Source of the DNA: Eunapius fragilis
Taxonomy: Eukaryota > Porifera > Demospongiae > Spongillida > Spongillidae
Length of the DNA: 64,000 bases
Direction of reading: 5' to 3'
NCBI GenBank assembly: GCA_963681505.1
Contig: OY811972.1
Span: forward strand, 13,136,847 to 13,200,846
Both the position numbers and the translations under genes were made by a program. Of this stretch, positions 44,135 to 62,690 are shown in pieces (the stretch's first letter is position 1; every line of letters starts with the position of its first letter). The notes below the pieces were generated by a model. It did not search any database and had not been told where the DNA came from. It saw nothing but the letters and a program-made list of their open reading frames with translations.

Positions 44135-45425
44135 GTTCCAAAAAATTTAAAGTTTCAAGTTAAAAAATATAAAACATAGTAAATTGATAGAGAACAATCC
44201 TGTTCGCAGAAAAGAAAGCATAACTGAAAAAACACTTTGACCAATACATGGCCTTTCTTACCTCCCAGCAGTTGACGGTGAAGTTATAACATCTGACTTC
44301 CACAACAACCTTTTCTTTAGAATAGTTCACTGCTGTCAAACTTAATGCACGTAGAATATACCACCATTTGAGCGGAAGGAAAAGGGTAGCAATAACGAGG
44401 TACTGTTACATCACGTACGTTTTAGCGCTCTTGTTCAGCCACGATGTTGCAGGTAGATCAAGGAATCCAACATTTCTGCCATAACGCAGTACAGAACACC
44501 ATTATTCTGTTCCCGACGTTACGCCTTGGAAGCAAACAAGGTGCCACACAAAACAAGTAATTGACAGCTCACCTCGCTGTGTAGCGTAGCCGGCCGTTCT
44601 TACTAACCAACAACCTGCCTGAATTGCTTCGCAAACTTTATCCCAATACACTATTTCCTGACAAGCGAAGCCTTCAATTCAAAACGAGTGTAGCCTAAAG
44701 GTAACTCACCTGGCTTTCGTTTGACATTCTGTGAGCATACTTACCGACGCGAGACGAAAATAATCATCACGTGATTCACGTGGCTAATCTTACCCGCGAA
44801 TGCAATTATCGGGCAAACTATGAATAGTTGTAAATGTCCGTTGTTCCGAATTCGCGAAGTGTGAAATTTCCGTTGTTCCGAGCCGGTACTGTAACTGAAA
44901 TTGTTATTTAATCTTATGTATGCATACCCTACATGTAGTTATATTCTGGCAAGATAATATTGAGTGGTACAATAGCTGCAGTAAAGAGAACATAAACCGT
45001 CACAATTTACTCTACGATCGCGCATAACCGTTCACTCAAAATGCAGTGTTTGGAACGCTGTAACTTTTGATATACTAATCCAAATATCATGCATAAGGTG
45101 TCATTCTGCAGCTTTTTTTTTTTTGCTCTTGTTAATGATAATATAATCGCAGCACAAAACAAAACACAATTTCAAAAAAATCTATATATGGAACCAACCA
45201 TAGCAGACCCCTATATATTCCAGACAGAAAACCATGTACATAATACTAACATGCACATGCAAGGAGGGTATTATGGGGGCCGTGAGCGGGAAAGAATGAT
45301 GCAAAAGCAGATGCCAGGCATGTGCATAATGCCACTGCATGGTGAATACTGTGGAGCAGGCGTGTGCATCACCAAATATGAACACGATATGATAAAAAAA
45401 TGACAAATCTAAATGTCTATTCATG
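44135..45425. other. intergenic stretch, includes the 3' flank of the zinc transporter
   Basis: No supported gene. The plus-strand ORF at 45089-45403 overlaps the likely 3' UTR of the minus-strand transporter and has no recognisable domain. Confidence 0.4.
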
Positions 45426-45428
45426 CCA

Positions 45429-51725
<6,297 letters not shown>

Positions 51726-51802
51726 CGGGCACCCTTTATAATACCATAGATAACATGCATGATTGATAATACTATTAATTCGTCACCCAATCTCTTGCAG
51801 TC

Positions 51803-51805
<3 letters not shown>

Positions 51806-51832
<27 letters not shown>
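51806..51832. repeat. poly-C homopolymer
   Basis: Uninterrupted run of C upstream of the zinc-transporter gene. Confidence 0.9.
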
Positions 51833-51833
<1 letters not shown>

Positions 51834-51904
51834 TTTCTCTCTCGGTTGGTCCGGAAAATTTTCATCGTGATGGTTCGACGGGGATAACTTTATCAGAAAG
51901 TCAT

Positions 51905-52025
51905 ATTAAGACAGGCATGCACACACGAGGTCGCCTGCTCGTTCAACTCTAATGAATATGAGTAAAGTTCCGTAAATCTTTAGTTTACTTAACTTCACCG
52001 TATTAATTTGATAGTAGTGTATGCC
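51905..52025. mobile_element. degraded relative of the 54829 MITE
   Basis: Shares AAAGTTCCGTAAATCTTTAG and TTTACTTAACTTCACCGTAT with the centre of the 54829-54988 element and has weakly matching arms (CACACGAGGTCGCCTGC). Terminal repeats have decayed. Confidence 0.5.
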
Positions 52026-52412
52026 CCCGGTTTTTTTTGTACTTACACTCGTGATCCTTGCTTCTTCCTCTGGCTGCGATATAGAAACGTACGTGCCGCG
52101 TGCATACAGGTTTCGTGTGCAAATCCTGTGAAGTGTCGTGTGCAAGGCACCTGGGACTCTTGTACGGCTTCTTTTCATCACGGCTTATAGAAATGTTTAC
52201 GGCTTCTTTTTCATGAACAAGCCTACACAGTAAAACTCCTTTGGCTTCGCTGCAAAGTTGCTACTAGTACGATTGGCCGCTGCATGTGTATGTGTCACGA
52301 TCGACGTACGTCCCACTTGGTCTTGGCCATCCCAATCAACCTCACCTGCGCAGCCCGTCAACTTTGCCATTTTGGATTCACTCAACCTTAACCCTAAATC
52401 TCACATTTTAAA

Positions 52413-54763
52413 CTGCAGAACTGGGCATTCATGTAGTTTAGCTTCCCCATCATTATTCATAACCGCTGTAAGGATTCTGGTCAGAATCGACTAGGGCATA
52501 TGTTATGAATATAATTAAAGCGAATCCGTTGAATTCTGGTCTAGTATTCTACGGTCGAACCACATAACGTGCAAACCAGCTCGCGGGCATACCCAAAGTC
52601 GACCACAGCCACAGCCCCTTCCCGCTAGCGGTATTATAGGCAGCCCCGGGATTACACAAAACACGTGTATCCCATCATGGCGACCGTGTACGACACACGC
52701 TTCAACAAAGAATTAATACTAATTGGGCTCACCTCTAGAACTCGCTTTGGATTTCTTGGACTATCTAGCTATTGATCAAGCTGCCGACAGCCGCACGCAG
52801 CCTCAGTATCACACGCGATAGCACAATCACGTGACTGCTAACCACGCCTCTTCATTACCCGTAAATTACATTTTTACGAATCTGAGAGCAATCTTCGACC
52901 AATCAATTTTAAGGCGCTCTTTTTATCTACTTAGTACCGATATAGTAATATGTAATTGCATGCTGCGGCTATACCACTTACTGATAGCCATTGATTCCAG
53001 CGTATTTTATCCAAAGCATATCTTTGTTACAACCCGAGCATGTTTGAGATGATGCTAGCAAGCCGTAATGCTTGCACCCCACAATGGTAGTTTCATGGTC
53101 GGAGAGAACTCGCTGCAGCCTCGTTGGTGACTAAAACTCTGCAGGCAAACCATGAGAACCAAAAAACTGCATTATCAACACGTTTCCAATGCTTTTTAAC
53201 ACTTAGAACCTTGCGTTTATATTATACATCCAGGGCTGCCGTAGGCCGGCCGACCTGCCAATCCGGCCTGACAGATCAAGATCGGCTTGGCAGGCCAAAT
53301 TAGTAGAAATTATAGTGTATAAATGTCAATCATTTATTCTATTAATGTCAATCAACGAAGCGTGTCCGTCGGTTTCTGTACCATCTGCTCAGCGGCTCAA
53401 ACCTGGTTCAAACCCGGATCTGTGGCAACACAATCCCGAGGAACTCGTGAGATTCACGCCATTGCGAAGGTTTAGTAGTACTGTAGTAGTGCAAACACAT
53501 CCGCTGTCTGGTCTCATTGTACTTCAAGGTTTATACATCAAAGGAGTACGCAGATAAAGCGTGGTGTGCTTACTGCCACAGGCCGTTCTCCAGGGAACAC
53601 TGCACTTTGTCTAGACACATTGAACGGCATCACAAGGATAAACAACAATGTATGTAAAGCAGTCTTCGCAACACAGTTAAGGAGGAATATGATGCTTGGC
53701 TTCGACTCTCGGAGATCTGATCAGTAGATGTCATGGCCTATTTAGACCCTTTGGTTAATGGTGTAAAATGCATAACACACAATTTACCACTATTGCAAAG
53801 CTCGCTCGAAAGTACCTGGCTATTCCAGCGTCATCCGCTCCATCAGAGGGCGGAATGTTTCAAGAGCCAAGTAGTTGTACTTCCCCAACGGCTGGAGGCA
53901 TCAATCATGCTAAAGCACAATGAATGGATATTCGATGCTTCGAAAGAAATAAGCCAATGCTATTGCTCAATGCGGAGCTATAAATAATAAACTGTTCCAT
54001 ATTTATTCGCATCTCAATCTCAGTATGATTTATTATTATTGCACAATCGATGTATCATCTTCATGCACGATTACATTAATATTTGAATTCTGAACAAGAA
54101 GTAAGCTTGATCTGTACATGTACAAAACTTTAAGCACGTATTCGCACGAGGGGCGTGGTCCGGCCTGGCAGGCCGGCTGGCCTTTCGCAGCCCTGACAAC
54201 CAATAAACTAGAAGCCCGCCTTTTCATGCACTTAGACACGAACTGATCCGGTACTCGTAAGTACATTTTTTAAAAAAGGGCGCCCTAAAATTGATTGGTC
54301 GAAGATCGTAATTTACGGGTAATGAGAGGCGTGGTTAGCAGTCACGTGATTGTGCTATCGCGTGTGATACTGAGGCTGCGTGCGGCTGTCGGCAGCTTGA
54401 TCAATAGCTAGATAGTCCAAGAAATCCAAAGCGAGTTCAAGAGGTGAGCCCAATTAGTATTAATTCTTTGTTGAAGCGTGTGTCGTACACGGTCGCCATA
54501 ATGGGATACACGTGTTTTGTGTAATCCCGGGGCTGCCTATAATACCGCTAGCGGGAAGGGGCTGTGGCTGTGGTCGACTTTGGGTATGCCCGCGAGCTGG
54601 TTTGCACGTTATGTGGTTCGACCGTAGAATACTAGACCAGAATTCAACGGATTCGCTTTAATTATATTCATAACATATGCCCTAGTCGATTCTGACCAGA
54701 ATCCTTACAGCGGTTATGAATAATGATGGGGAAGCTAAACTACATGAATGCCCAGAACTGCAG
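52413..54763. mobile_element. long-TIR DNA element, arms about 500 bp
   Basis: 52413-52925 is the inverted counterpart of 54262-54763; both begin at the outer end with CTGCAGAACTGGGCATTCAT. Arms stay over 90% identical by eye, including TTCAATTTTACGG-like and AGCACAATCACGTGACTGCT text. The interior of about 1.3 kb holds a second, hAT-like element. No clear target duplication. Could be a foldback transposon or an inverted duplication. Confidence 0.8.
53231..54195. mobile_element. hAT-like element nested in the long-TIR element
   Basis: Ends CAGGGCTGCCGTAGGCC at 53231 and a complementary end GGCCTTTCGCAGCCCTG (one base different) at 54195 with GGCAGGCC-rich subterminal text. Coding remnants on the plus strand include WCAYCHRPFSREHCTLSRHI with C-x2-C and H-x4-H (about 53564-53640), a zinc-finger like those at transposase N-termini, and an unrecognised 84-codon ORF at 53733-53987. 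No catalytic domain. Target duplications not evident. Confidence 0.5.
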
Positions 54764-54828
54764 CCTTTCAGTTAATTGGCATGCAGAGCGTGGCCGTTGA
54801 GGCACCAATATAATCTCACCAGACCTAA

Positions 54829-54988
54829 AGGCCGACATACACGGGTCGACTTCCTGCCTATTTATCGCCTGCAACTCAAATGAATATGCGTAAAACTCCG
54901 TAAATCTTTAGTTTACTGAAATTTCACCCGTATTCATTTGAGTTGCAGACGATAAATCGGCAGGAAGTCGACCCGTGTATGTCGGCCT
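54829..54988. mobile_element. MITE, PIF/Harbinger-like
   Basis: Inverted repeats of about 45 bp from AGGCCGACATACACGGGTCG to its complement, flanked by TAA on the left and TGA on the right, a decayed TTA/TAA-type duplication. The centre carries AAAACTCCGTAAATCTTTAG. Confidence 0.75.
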
Positions 54989-55185
54989 TGACGTACGTCA
55001 ATCGACTGACAAACGTACATCCCTCGTTCCCAGCCCACTCGAAGTTCTACGCAGACTAAATTGTCCCTTAACATTGGCCCTCACGAATCATCCAGTTTTG
55101 ATTAAAGTTCAAATGTGGCTGAGAGATGTTGCATGAAATATGGATGGCAAGCCTTAATGTAAAACTAGAAGGAAGAAATCTCTTA

Positions 55186-55334
55186 AGGCGAGCATACACT
55201 AAGCAACGATGTTGCATGCAACTCAATGAATCTAATTATATTTTCAGTAAAACATTAGTTTACTGATATTTTACTAGAATTTTGCTAAAATTCATAGTTT
55301 TGCACGCAACATGTTGCCTATTGTATGGTCGGCT
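55186..55334. mobile_element. MITE, PIF/Harbinger-like, with exact TTA duplication
   Basis: Ends AGGCGAGCATACACTAAGCA and TTGTATGGTCGGCT flanked by TTA at 55183-55185 and 55335-55337. Related to the 54829 element in its ends and in the AAACATTAGTTTACTGA centre. Confidence 0.75.
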
Positions 55335-55569
55335 TTACACAGAACCACACCATGGAGGCTCGCAGCTTTGGATGCATAGATAACATATACATCATTACCT
55401 ATATGCGTGAAATTGGCCCAGAAAAACGTCGCTGACGTCATATAATTACATTCCAATATCATGTAATTGTAACACGCTACACAAAAATCTAATATATAAA
55501 CAACTGGAGGGCAAATCAACAACAAATGTACAATTAATCTTTAACAAATCTATAACAAAAGTTTGTTTC

Positions 55570-57150
55570 GATATGATCATAAGGTGACAGCGACTTGTGG
55601 GTAGCACAGTTGGGCTAGAAGTGATAATGAAATCGATGCATCTTTCCTCCTGGATTTGATGAATTCAGCACATTACTCAGCACTCCCAATAGGAGCACCT
55701 AGCAATTCAAAGTGAGGACAAACAGAGCGTGGTATATGTCGGAGGGGACATGGAGAGATCTTTGCACTGAATAGTTGACATTTACACAAATTGATGTGGA
55801 GACCAGAAGCGTCACAAGGTGTCTAGAGCTCTGAATAGAGCATCTCTGATCTTGGCCCTGCCAGAGCACCATCATCCAGATACCAACAGTTCAGCAACAT
55901 TTCTTGCATTGGGGATCTGTGCAGATTTTGAGAATGGTGCAGTGGAGAACAAGGATAAAACGAAGTGGGCCTAAAGAAGAGGGCCTAAAGAAGAGGGTCT
56001 ATTGAAGAGGGCCTAAAGAAAAGGGTCTAAAGAAGAGGACCTAAAGAAGAGGGCCATAAGAAGAGGACCTAAAGAAGAGGGCCTAAAGAAGAGGGTCTAA
56101 AGAAGAGGGCCTAAAGGGTCACCTTGTTGGACAGCTGATGCCAATATTAATTGTTGCATGCCATTGGATGCCACAACGTTTGGTGCTGTGAATAGTACCA
56201 GGTCACCCACGGAAGATGCTCAATGGCACACTGGTGGAGGACAGCTTCCTGAGATACTAAGTTAAACACTCCGCATGCACATGCCAACTATAAAGATGGA
56301 AAATTCTAGACGTCCTCTATATCTTGCCTGAGCTTATGCACAATTTTTCAGAGCAAACTAGAAAAGGTAAGCTACTCCATATTGAAATGGATTGAAGAAT
56401 TGGGTATAGCCCTTTTTCTTTGTTAAAATGTATGCGCATTTACCCACAAGGCATCTCAGAACTTCTCCAACAGCAATTGGTCTAACATCCCATCTAGTGT
56501 CTTTGGGTTTCAATAGAGATGTTTTCCCCCAGCAAGAAATGGCGAGAGGGAGGTAGAGGTACTGCCAGCAAGCAGAATGTTAACTACTTCATGCAATAAG
56601 CTTTCAATCGATATTGTTAGTCCTGAGTCCAATGCATCAAGTAAATGCTGGAGATGGAACACATGCTGTTCCTTTAGGAAACGTCCGTAAAGTTGCACCG
56701 ATATTAAAGGTTGGTGGTAGTTGAATAGCTGGAGTTGTAGTAGTCACTCTGGAAATGGTGGGAGGGATGGCTTATGGATGTTAAGACTTCAATAAATCAA
56801 ACGTAATATCACTGTCTGGTGCAATGCCATGACTCACATATTAAATGCAGCAAGCCTTTGAAAATTGCCCTTCCTTTGCGCATGAAACTGCTGATGCCAG
56901 TTTTTTTTTCTTCTCAGGATCTGAACACAGGTTAACTTTTTTGCTGACTCTGTTCACTGCTTTGGTCCATAAGAGCAGTTCCTTGCCATTCTTCCAATCT
57001 TGCATAACAATTCCATTGGAATCAAAATGCTTTTTCCGTTCCCTTACTCCTGAGATGGCAGGAAAAATTTGGGTAACATCAGTAATTAGGTCCAGGGTTC
57101 AAAAGAGTTTTCAACAATTACTTGCTTTAGTATTTCAGCAAGTATGGATC
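55570..57150 (-). pseudogene. eroded retroelement reverse transcriptase
   Basis: Minus strand, many stops and shifts, but motifs are in order. About 57130-56850: VMQDWKNGKELLLWTKAV and AKEGQFSKAC. 56700-56520: LQHLLDALDSG and VVNILLAGSTSTSLSPFLAGG. About 56500-56400: DVRPIAVGEVLR and FFNPFQYGVAY. About 56150: SAVQQGDPLGPLL. About 55890: WYLDDGALAGP, the catalytic YxDD box. About 55700: FELLGAPIGSAE. The PIAVGEVLR-x-QQGDPLGPLLF-x-YLDDG order is that of a reverse transcriptase group I recall from cnidarian and sponge genomes. Integrase, RNase H or endonuclease were not seen. Dead copy. Confidence 0.65.
55965..56120. repeat. 16-bp minisatellite inside the reverse transcriptase remnant
   Basis: About nine units of GGGCCTAAAGAAGA with variants (GGTCTATTGAAGA, GGACCTAAAGAAGA). 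It begins exactly at the GPLL codons after QQGDPL, so it grew from coding sequence. Confidence 0.85.
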
Positions 57151-57199
57151 TGAAGTGTTAACGAACTTGCTTAAGGATTTACTTCAAGGTGGGAGCGAC

Positions 57200-57730
57200 G
57201 CAAACGGACTTCCACGGATAGAACTAGGGGAAATGATGCTATGTATGGATGTTGTGACATAATAACTATGGTGAATTTGTATCGGTGTTGTGTAGCATGT
57301 ACAAGTCCATGTATCCAATAAATATTGATGTATGGCAGTCGCTTATTTACAAGTTGAATTGCCCCACCCCCCACCCCCCCTTCCAAAGCCGGGTTTATGA
57401 GGAACTGGGACTGAAAATAGTACGGGAAACCTTTTTACCATGCTAAGAGTCTTATAAAATGCATGTTTCCACAATGATGTGGCATATATAATGGTGAAGA
57501 CATCTTGTTGTTTACAAGTATTTTACTACATTGCGGCCGGCGCGCCGGCCACACTTGTTTATAGATAGCTGTCTATAATGTACACCGTGGTTTCCCCTGC
57601 CCTGGCCCTATTGGCTCGTCAAAACAGTTAGACGTCACGAATGTCATGCACTAGAGCCGGGAGAGGCCACAGTATTCATACTCATCTATACACCATGCAT
57701 ATCCCTCTGATGAATGAAATACTTCTATCT
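57200..57730. other. intergenic stretch
   Basis: Only a GCGGCCGGCGCGCCGGCC palindrome (57533-57550) stands out; no gene supported. Confidence 0.4.
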
Positions 57731-57734
57731 TGAA

Positions 57735-58985
57735 TAACATTGTCTCGAAGATCAAAGAAAAACTTCCACGCGATCACCCCACAGTTCTTCAATATGCATC
57801 AGAATACTCTGGACTTCGAGAACGTCGCTCAACGCTGTCATAATTATAAGTATTTTGTCAATAGCCCGCGTGCACGTTCCTCTTCAGCAGTAGAAGAAAA
57901 TTTTAAGATTCATCTGTTGTCACCCAAACACACTGACATTTTTCTCTTGCGCCATATGCGTACTTGCATGCGAGTAGTGCACGCGTGAACAGAAAAGATA
58001 TTACTGGTAGGCGAGAGTATAATAACCTATGAAGCTCTGCAACCTATATGGCTAACGGATTAATTTAATAACATGAGTGCATTTGGGTCAGTTTTTCGCA
58101 CTGGTCATGGAAATTGGTACGGAGGGCGTGATTGCATAGGTTTTCGAGTGAATCGATTGTCCAGTTTCTTGAGTTTGTTGGATTGAACAGCGAAGTGTAC
58201 GCTAATTAAATCGCAATAGATTCCCCAATCCCCTCCTCCCCCCGGATACGCTACGTTATCTTTTGATAAATATTTACGCTAGGCCATTCCAAATGTGATG
58301 ATAGTTTCCCGTCCTCCGCAGCCCCACGTCACTATAACCCCCACCATTATGTCCATTATTCTAATTATCGGAACAATTTTTATTGTACAGACGGATCCAG
58401 AGGGCGAGGCCGACCTAATTATGATCACTTGCACAAATTACGTAGGAGACATTACGCAGGGTAAAGCTCTACGTATACACTCAAGGAAAACTTTTTACGA
58501 TTCCTCATTGTTACCAAAACACTTTTCTCTTGTGCCATATTCGCACTTGCATGCATGCAAAAAGTGAGAACACATATAAGGTTACAGTTAGGTGGTGTGC
58601 GTTATAATGCATGCTAAATCCGCCTACACCGGGTCTAATTGCCGCGACATAACGGATTGTATTGATAAGTCGGTAAGATTACACAGGGGAAAAAAAGCGT
58701 CTAATCATTTAGAAATCAAGGCGTGATTGAATAGAAAAACACACAAAAATCACACGCTTCTATTGATACTTGTGTGATTTTCTGTTCAGTCATGCAAGCT
58801 TTTTTCCCCCTGTGTTAGTTTTTTTTTTCACAGTGGGCGCAGAAATTGGTATAGGTAGGGCGTGATTTCATACAGCGGTTTTCGAGTGATTTTAACTCTT
58901 GAGTTCGCTGCCATTGAGTAAACAAGTGTACGCTAATTATTTCGCAATAAAATCTCCCCCCGGATACTCTCTTGGTAAATGTATA
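57735..58985. repeat. tandem segmental duplication, two diverged copies
   Basis: Roughly 57880-58270 and 58490-58985 align: TTTCTCTTGCGCCATATGCG with TTTCTCTTGTGCCATATTCG, AAATTGGTACGGAGGGCGTG with AAATTGGTATAGGTAGGGCG, and GTGTACGCTAATTA plus CCCCCCGGATAC in both. Only the second copy carries the MITE at 58682-58814. Confidence 0.75.
58682..58814. mobile_element. MITE with TTA duplication inside one duplicate
   Basis: Inverted ends CACAGGGGAAAAAAAGC and GCTTTTTTCCCCCTGTG, flanked by TTA at 58679-58681 and 58815-58817. The first duplicate lacks it, giving a natural empty site. Confidence 0.75.
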
Positions 58986-59220
58986 AACTATCTATAGGCT
59001 CAGAGCCGGGGCCGAGGAGAGAGCTAGGACTTACTAGTAGATCTACTACAGTTTACCTTTTTGATATTGCATATTGCAAATATCGCACTATGCGATTCTA
59101 GTTTTATGACAGTTCGTACTCCTAAGTACTGCATATATCTTTCACACGGAAATTCTCAATATACGGTATTACAAAAGAATAATTTCACTTTGCTGGACAC
59201 TGATGTGATAATAGTGCTAG

Positions 59221-59228
59221 TATAAAAA
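59221..59228 (+). promoter_or_regulatory. TATA box of the 59289 gene
   Basis: TATAAAAA 61 bp before the ATG, leaving a 5' UTR of about 35 bp. Confidence 0.6.
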
Positions 59229-59288
59229 GCACAGCTCTTAGCTTATAATCAGTTCAACACCAGTATTACAATAAGAAGAGATCGTACA

Positions 59289-59717
59289 ATGTCATCGAAC
59301 ATAGCTCTCGTGACTACTTCAGAGGAGGCTGCCATCACTAGCGATGGAACTCTCGTTAGTCTGGATTACCTCACTCTGAATGTTCCATCAAGCAATACCT
59401 GTCCTCTGCAGGTCAAGACGGTCCAAGTGGAGTGTTCGTCTCACGATCAAGGGAGTGTCAGCGACCCCAACACCTCCTCGTATTCTTGGATTGACCTTGT
59501 AGTGAGAAACGACGGCGTGGAAGTTCACCGGGAAGAGCGGGTGTTTAGCAACCGCGTGGCCAAAAAGGATTACAAGCGCTATCAGAAGACGTTCGACGAA
59601 AAATCTTCCATTGTGCAAAACCTGACGCCTGGATGTGAACTGGTCCTTGTCTTGAATGCCCTCTACCCTGGTTGGAGCAACTGCGCTAAACATGCCAGTC
59701 TTTCCGTTAACTACTAA
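59289..59717 (+). CDS. 142-residue single-exon protein, unrecognised
   Basis: ATG 59289 to TAA 59715-59717. No signal peptide or membrane segment. The sequence alternates polar and hydrophobic residues as in a beta-sandwich: YSWIDLVVRNDGVEV, FSNRVAKKDYKRYQKTF, then LTPGCELVLVLNALYPGWSN near the end. The combination of a PG-x-ELVLVLNA strand and YPGW reminds me of a small domain in fungal and other hypothetical proteins, without known function. TATA box, short leader and ATTAAA 15 bp past the stop make it a credible, probably inducible, compact gene. Balanced codons and no stops over 142 codons on a strand with moderate GC support coding. Confidence 0.75.
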   Translation: MSSNIALVTTSEEAAITSDGTLVSLDYLTLNVPSSNTCPLQVKTVQVECSSHDQGSVSDPNTSSYSWIDLVVRNDGVEVHREERVFSNRVAKKDYKRYQKTFDEKSSIVQNLTPGCELVLVLNALYPGWSNCAKHASLSVNY

Positions 59718-59731
59718 ACTCAGACTGACCA

Positions 59732-59737
59732 ATTAAA
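59732..59737 (+). terminator. ATTAAA poly(A) signal of the 59289 gene
   Basis: ATTAAA 15 bp after the stop codon. Confidence 0.55.
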
Positions 59738-60024
59738 ATCGAATGACTGCCGGCTGTGTCTGTCGTTTTCTTGATATAGATAGTTTTAAACGAGGTACAT
59801 ACCGGCATCTATTAATGTCATTATAAATCCAGTCTACTATCATGAATTATTTGCATTTACAACTGCATGTCTCACAACTGAGTCCCTGACGATTTTGGCG
59901 CCAATGGTATAGCTAAATCACTGGTACTTGTGTTAACAGAAAATTCAAGGGGCAGTCTGTGCATGTGCATATGTAGATTCATTAGTGTGCATAACATTTA
60001 TTGTCCATGCAGGCATGTGTGCTG

Positions 60025-60250
60025 GCTCTCCTCCCGTATCCTTCCCCCTCCTCCTCCCCTTCCCTCCCTTGCCCTCCCCTCCCACCCATCCTCCCCCTCC
60101 CACCCATCCTCCTTCCCTCCATCTCCGCCTCCCGTCCCCTCCTCCTTCCCCTCCCCCTCCTTCCTCTCCCCCCTCCTTCCCCTCCCCTCCCTCCCCCTCT
60201 TCCTTCCCCTCCCCCTCCCCTTCTCCTCTCCCTCTCTCCCCTCACCTCAG
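60025..60250. repeat. C/T-only (CTTCCC-like) polypyrimidine tract
   Basis: Over 200 bp of nearly pure pyrimidine on the plus strand. It is followed at 60255-60340 by sequence related to the Helitron-like leader (TAACTCAAGAAATAACAGT and GTATACTAATCGCTTGAGGA), so it occupies the same position as the (TCG)n tracts in other copies. Confidence 0.85.
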
Positions 60251-60795
60251 GACTTTAGGTTAGCATAACTCAAGAAATAACAGTTGTAAAGAACGCCAAG
60301 TATACTAATCGCTTGAGGATGTGTTCCCATGCCGGTTATCTTCAGAAGTCTGTTAGACGTCAAACTCATCGGGCATATTACTAAAGTGATTAGTAACTTA
60401 TTTGCTATTAGCAATAGGCTACAAATAACCAAATACATCAGCTTTTCTACCGAGAGCTTAATAATAGATCACGTGCACGAACGTTAAACAGTCTTCGTTC
60501 ACGCTGTGATTAGAGCTGCATAATATTTTCCCATTAATTGAAGGTGCAGTGGGAATTACACAGATCTCCATGGCACCGGTATGGGCTTGTGCAAGCTACA
60601 CTAATGTTCTGCAGAACGTGGGAAAGAAAAATATTGCGTCAGTAAACTGACAGCATGAATATGTTTGTCAAATATTAGTCATATTGTCCTCCAACTGATA
60701 AGGCTTCTCCAAAACAACGTAGAAATTTATAATATTGTTTACGCATGGGTTGCTTGCCAAGCTAGGGGAAGCTTGATAAAGGTATCGATCTATAG

Positions 60796-60934
60796 CAAAA
60801 ATGAGACAAAAATCCTATATTTAGCACATGTCAGAACCAAAAGGAGTGCTAAATATAGGATTTTTGTCTCATTTTTCTTTTCCCAAAACCTTGTTCCCTT
60901 CCTTTTTACACCACCTTTGCCTCCAATTCCTATA
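60796..60934. mobile_element. foldback element, copy E, part 1
   Basis: Palindrome ATGAGACAAAAATCCTATAT and complement, followed by the right tail CCTTTTTACACCACC. The tail is interrupted at TATA (60931-60934) and resumes at 62402-62442, so a later element split it. Confidence 0.8.
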
Positions 60935-62397
<1,463 letters not shown>

Positions 62398-62401
62398 TAT
62401 A

Positions 62402-62442
62402 TCCCACCAACTTTCTCGTTAGAGAATGTTTTTCTTTACTTG
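62402..62442. mobile_element. foldback element, copy E, part 2 (right terminus)
   Basis: ATCCCACCAACTTTCTCG through TTTTTCTTTACTTG, identical in type to the right end of copy C. Confidence 0.8.
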
Positions 62443-62445
62443 CCA

Positions 62446-62663
62446 GGAACTACGATAGTAGTTCCAAATAGGAATTACCCGGGTCGTGAATATCATTTTA
62501 AAAACCACTAACTCCCGTACCAAGAAACGGATAGTTTAGCTCTTTGTTCCTATCGAACCAGAAGGCAAAGACGGTCATTTAAATGTTTTGTTCCAGTCTT
62601 CAAACTGTTTGCTTCAAGAGAACAAAAAAACCCGTGTTTTTCCTCGTCCCCAGGAAATTCTTC

Positions 62664-62690
<27 letters not shown>
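62446..62690 (+). mobile_element. Helitron-like 5' end and leader, copy 3
   Basis: Starts with the GGAACTACGATAGTAGTTCC hairpin and follows the 24473 leader closely through CGTGTTTTTCCTCGTCCCCAG into a (TCG)n tract at about 62664-62700. It abuts the foldback terminus with no gap. The protein-coding part would lie beyond the right edge of the window. Confidence 0.65.
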
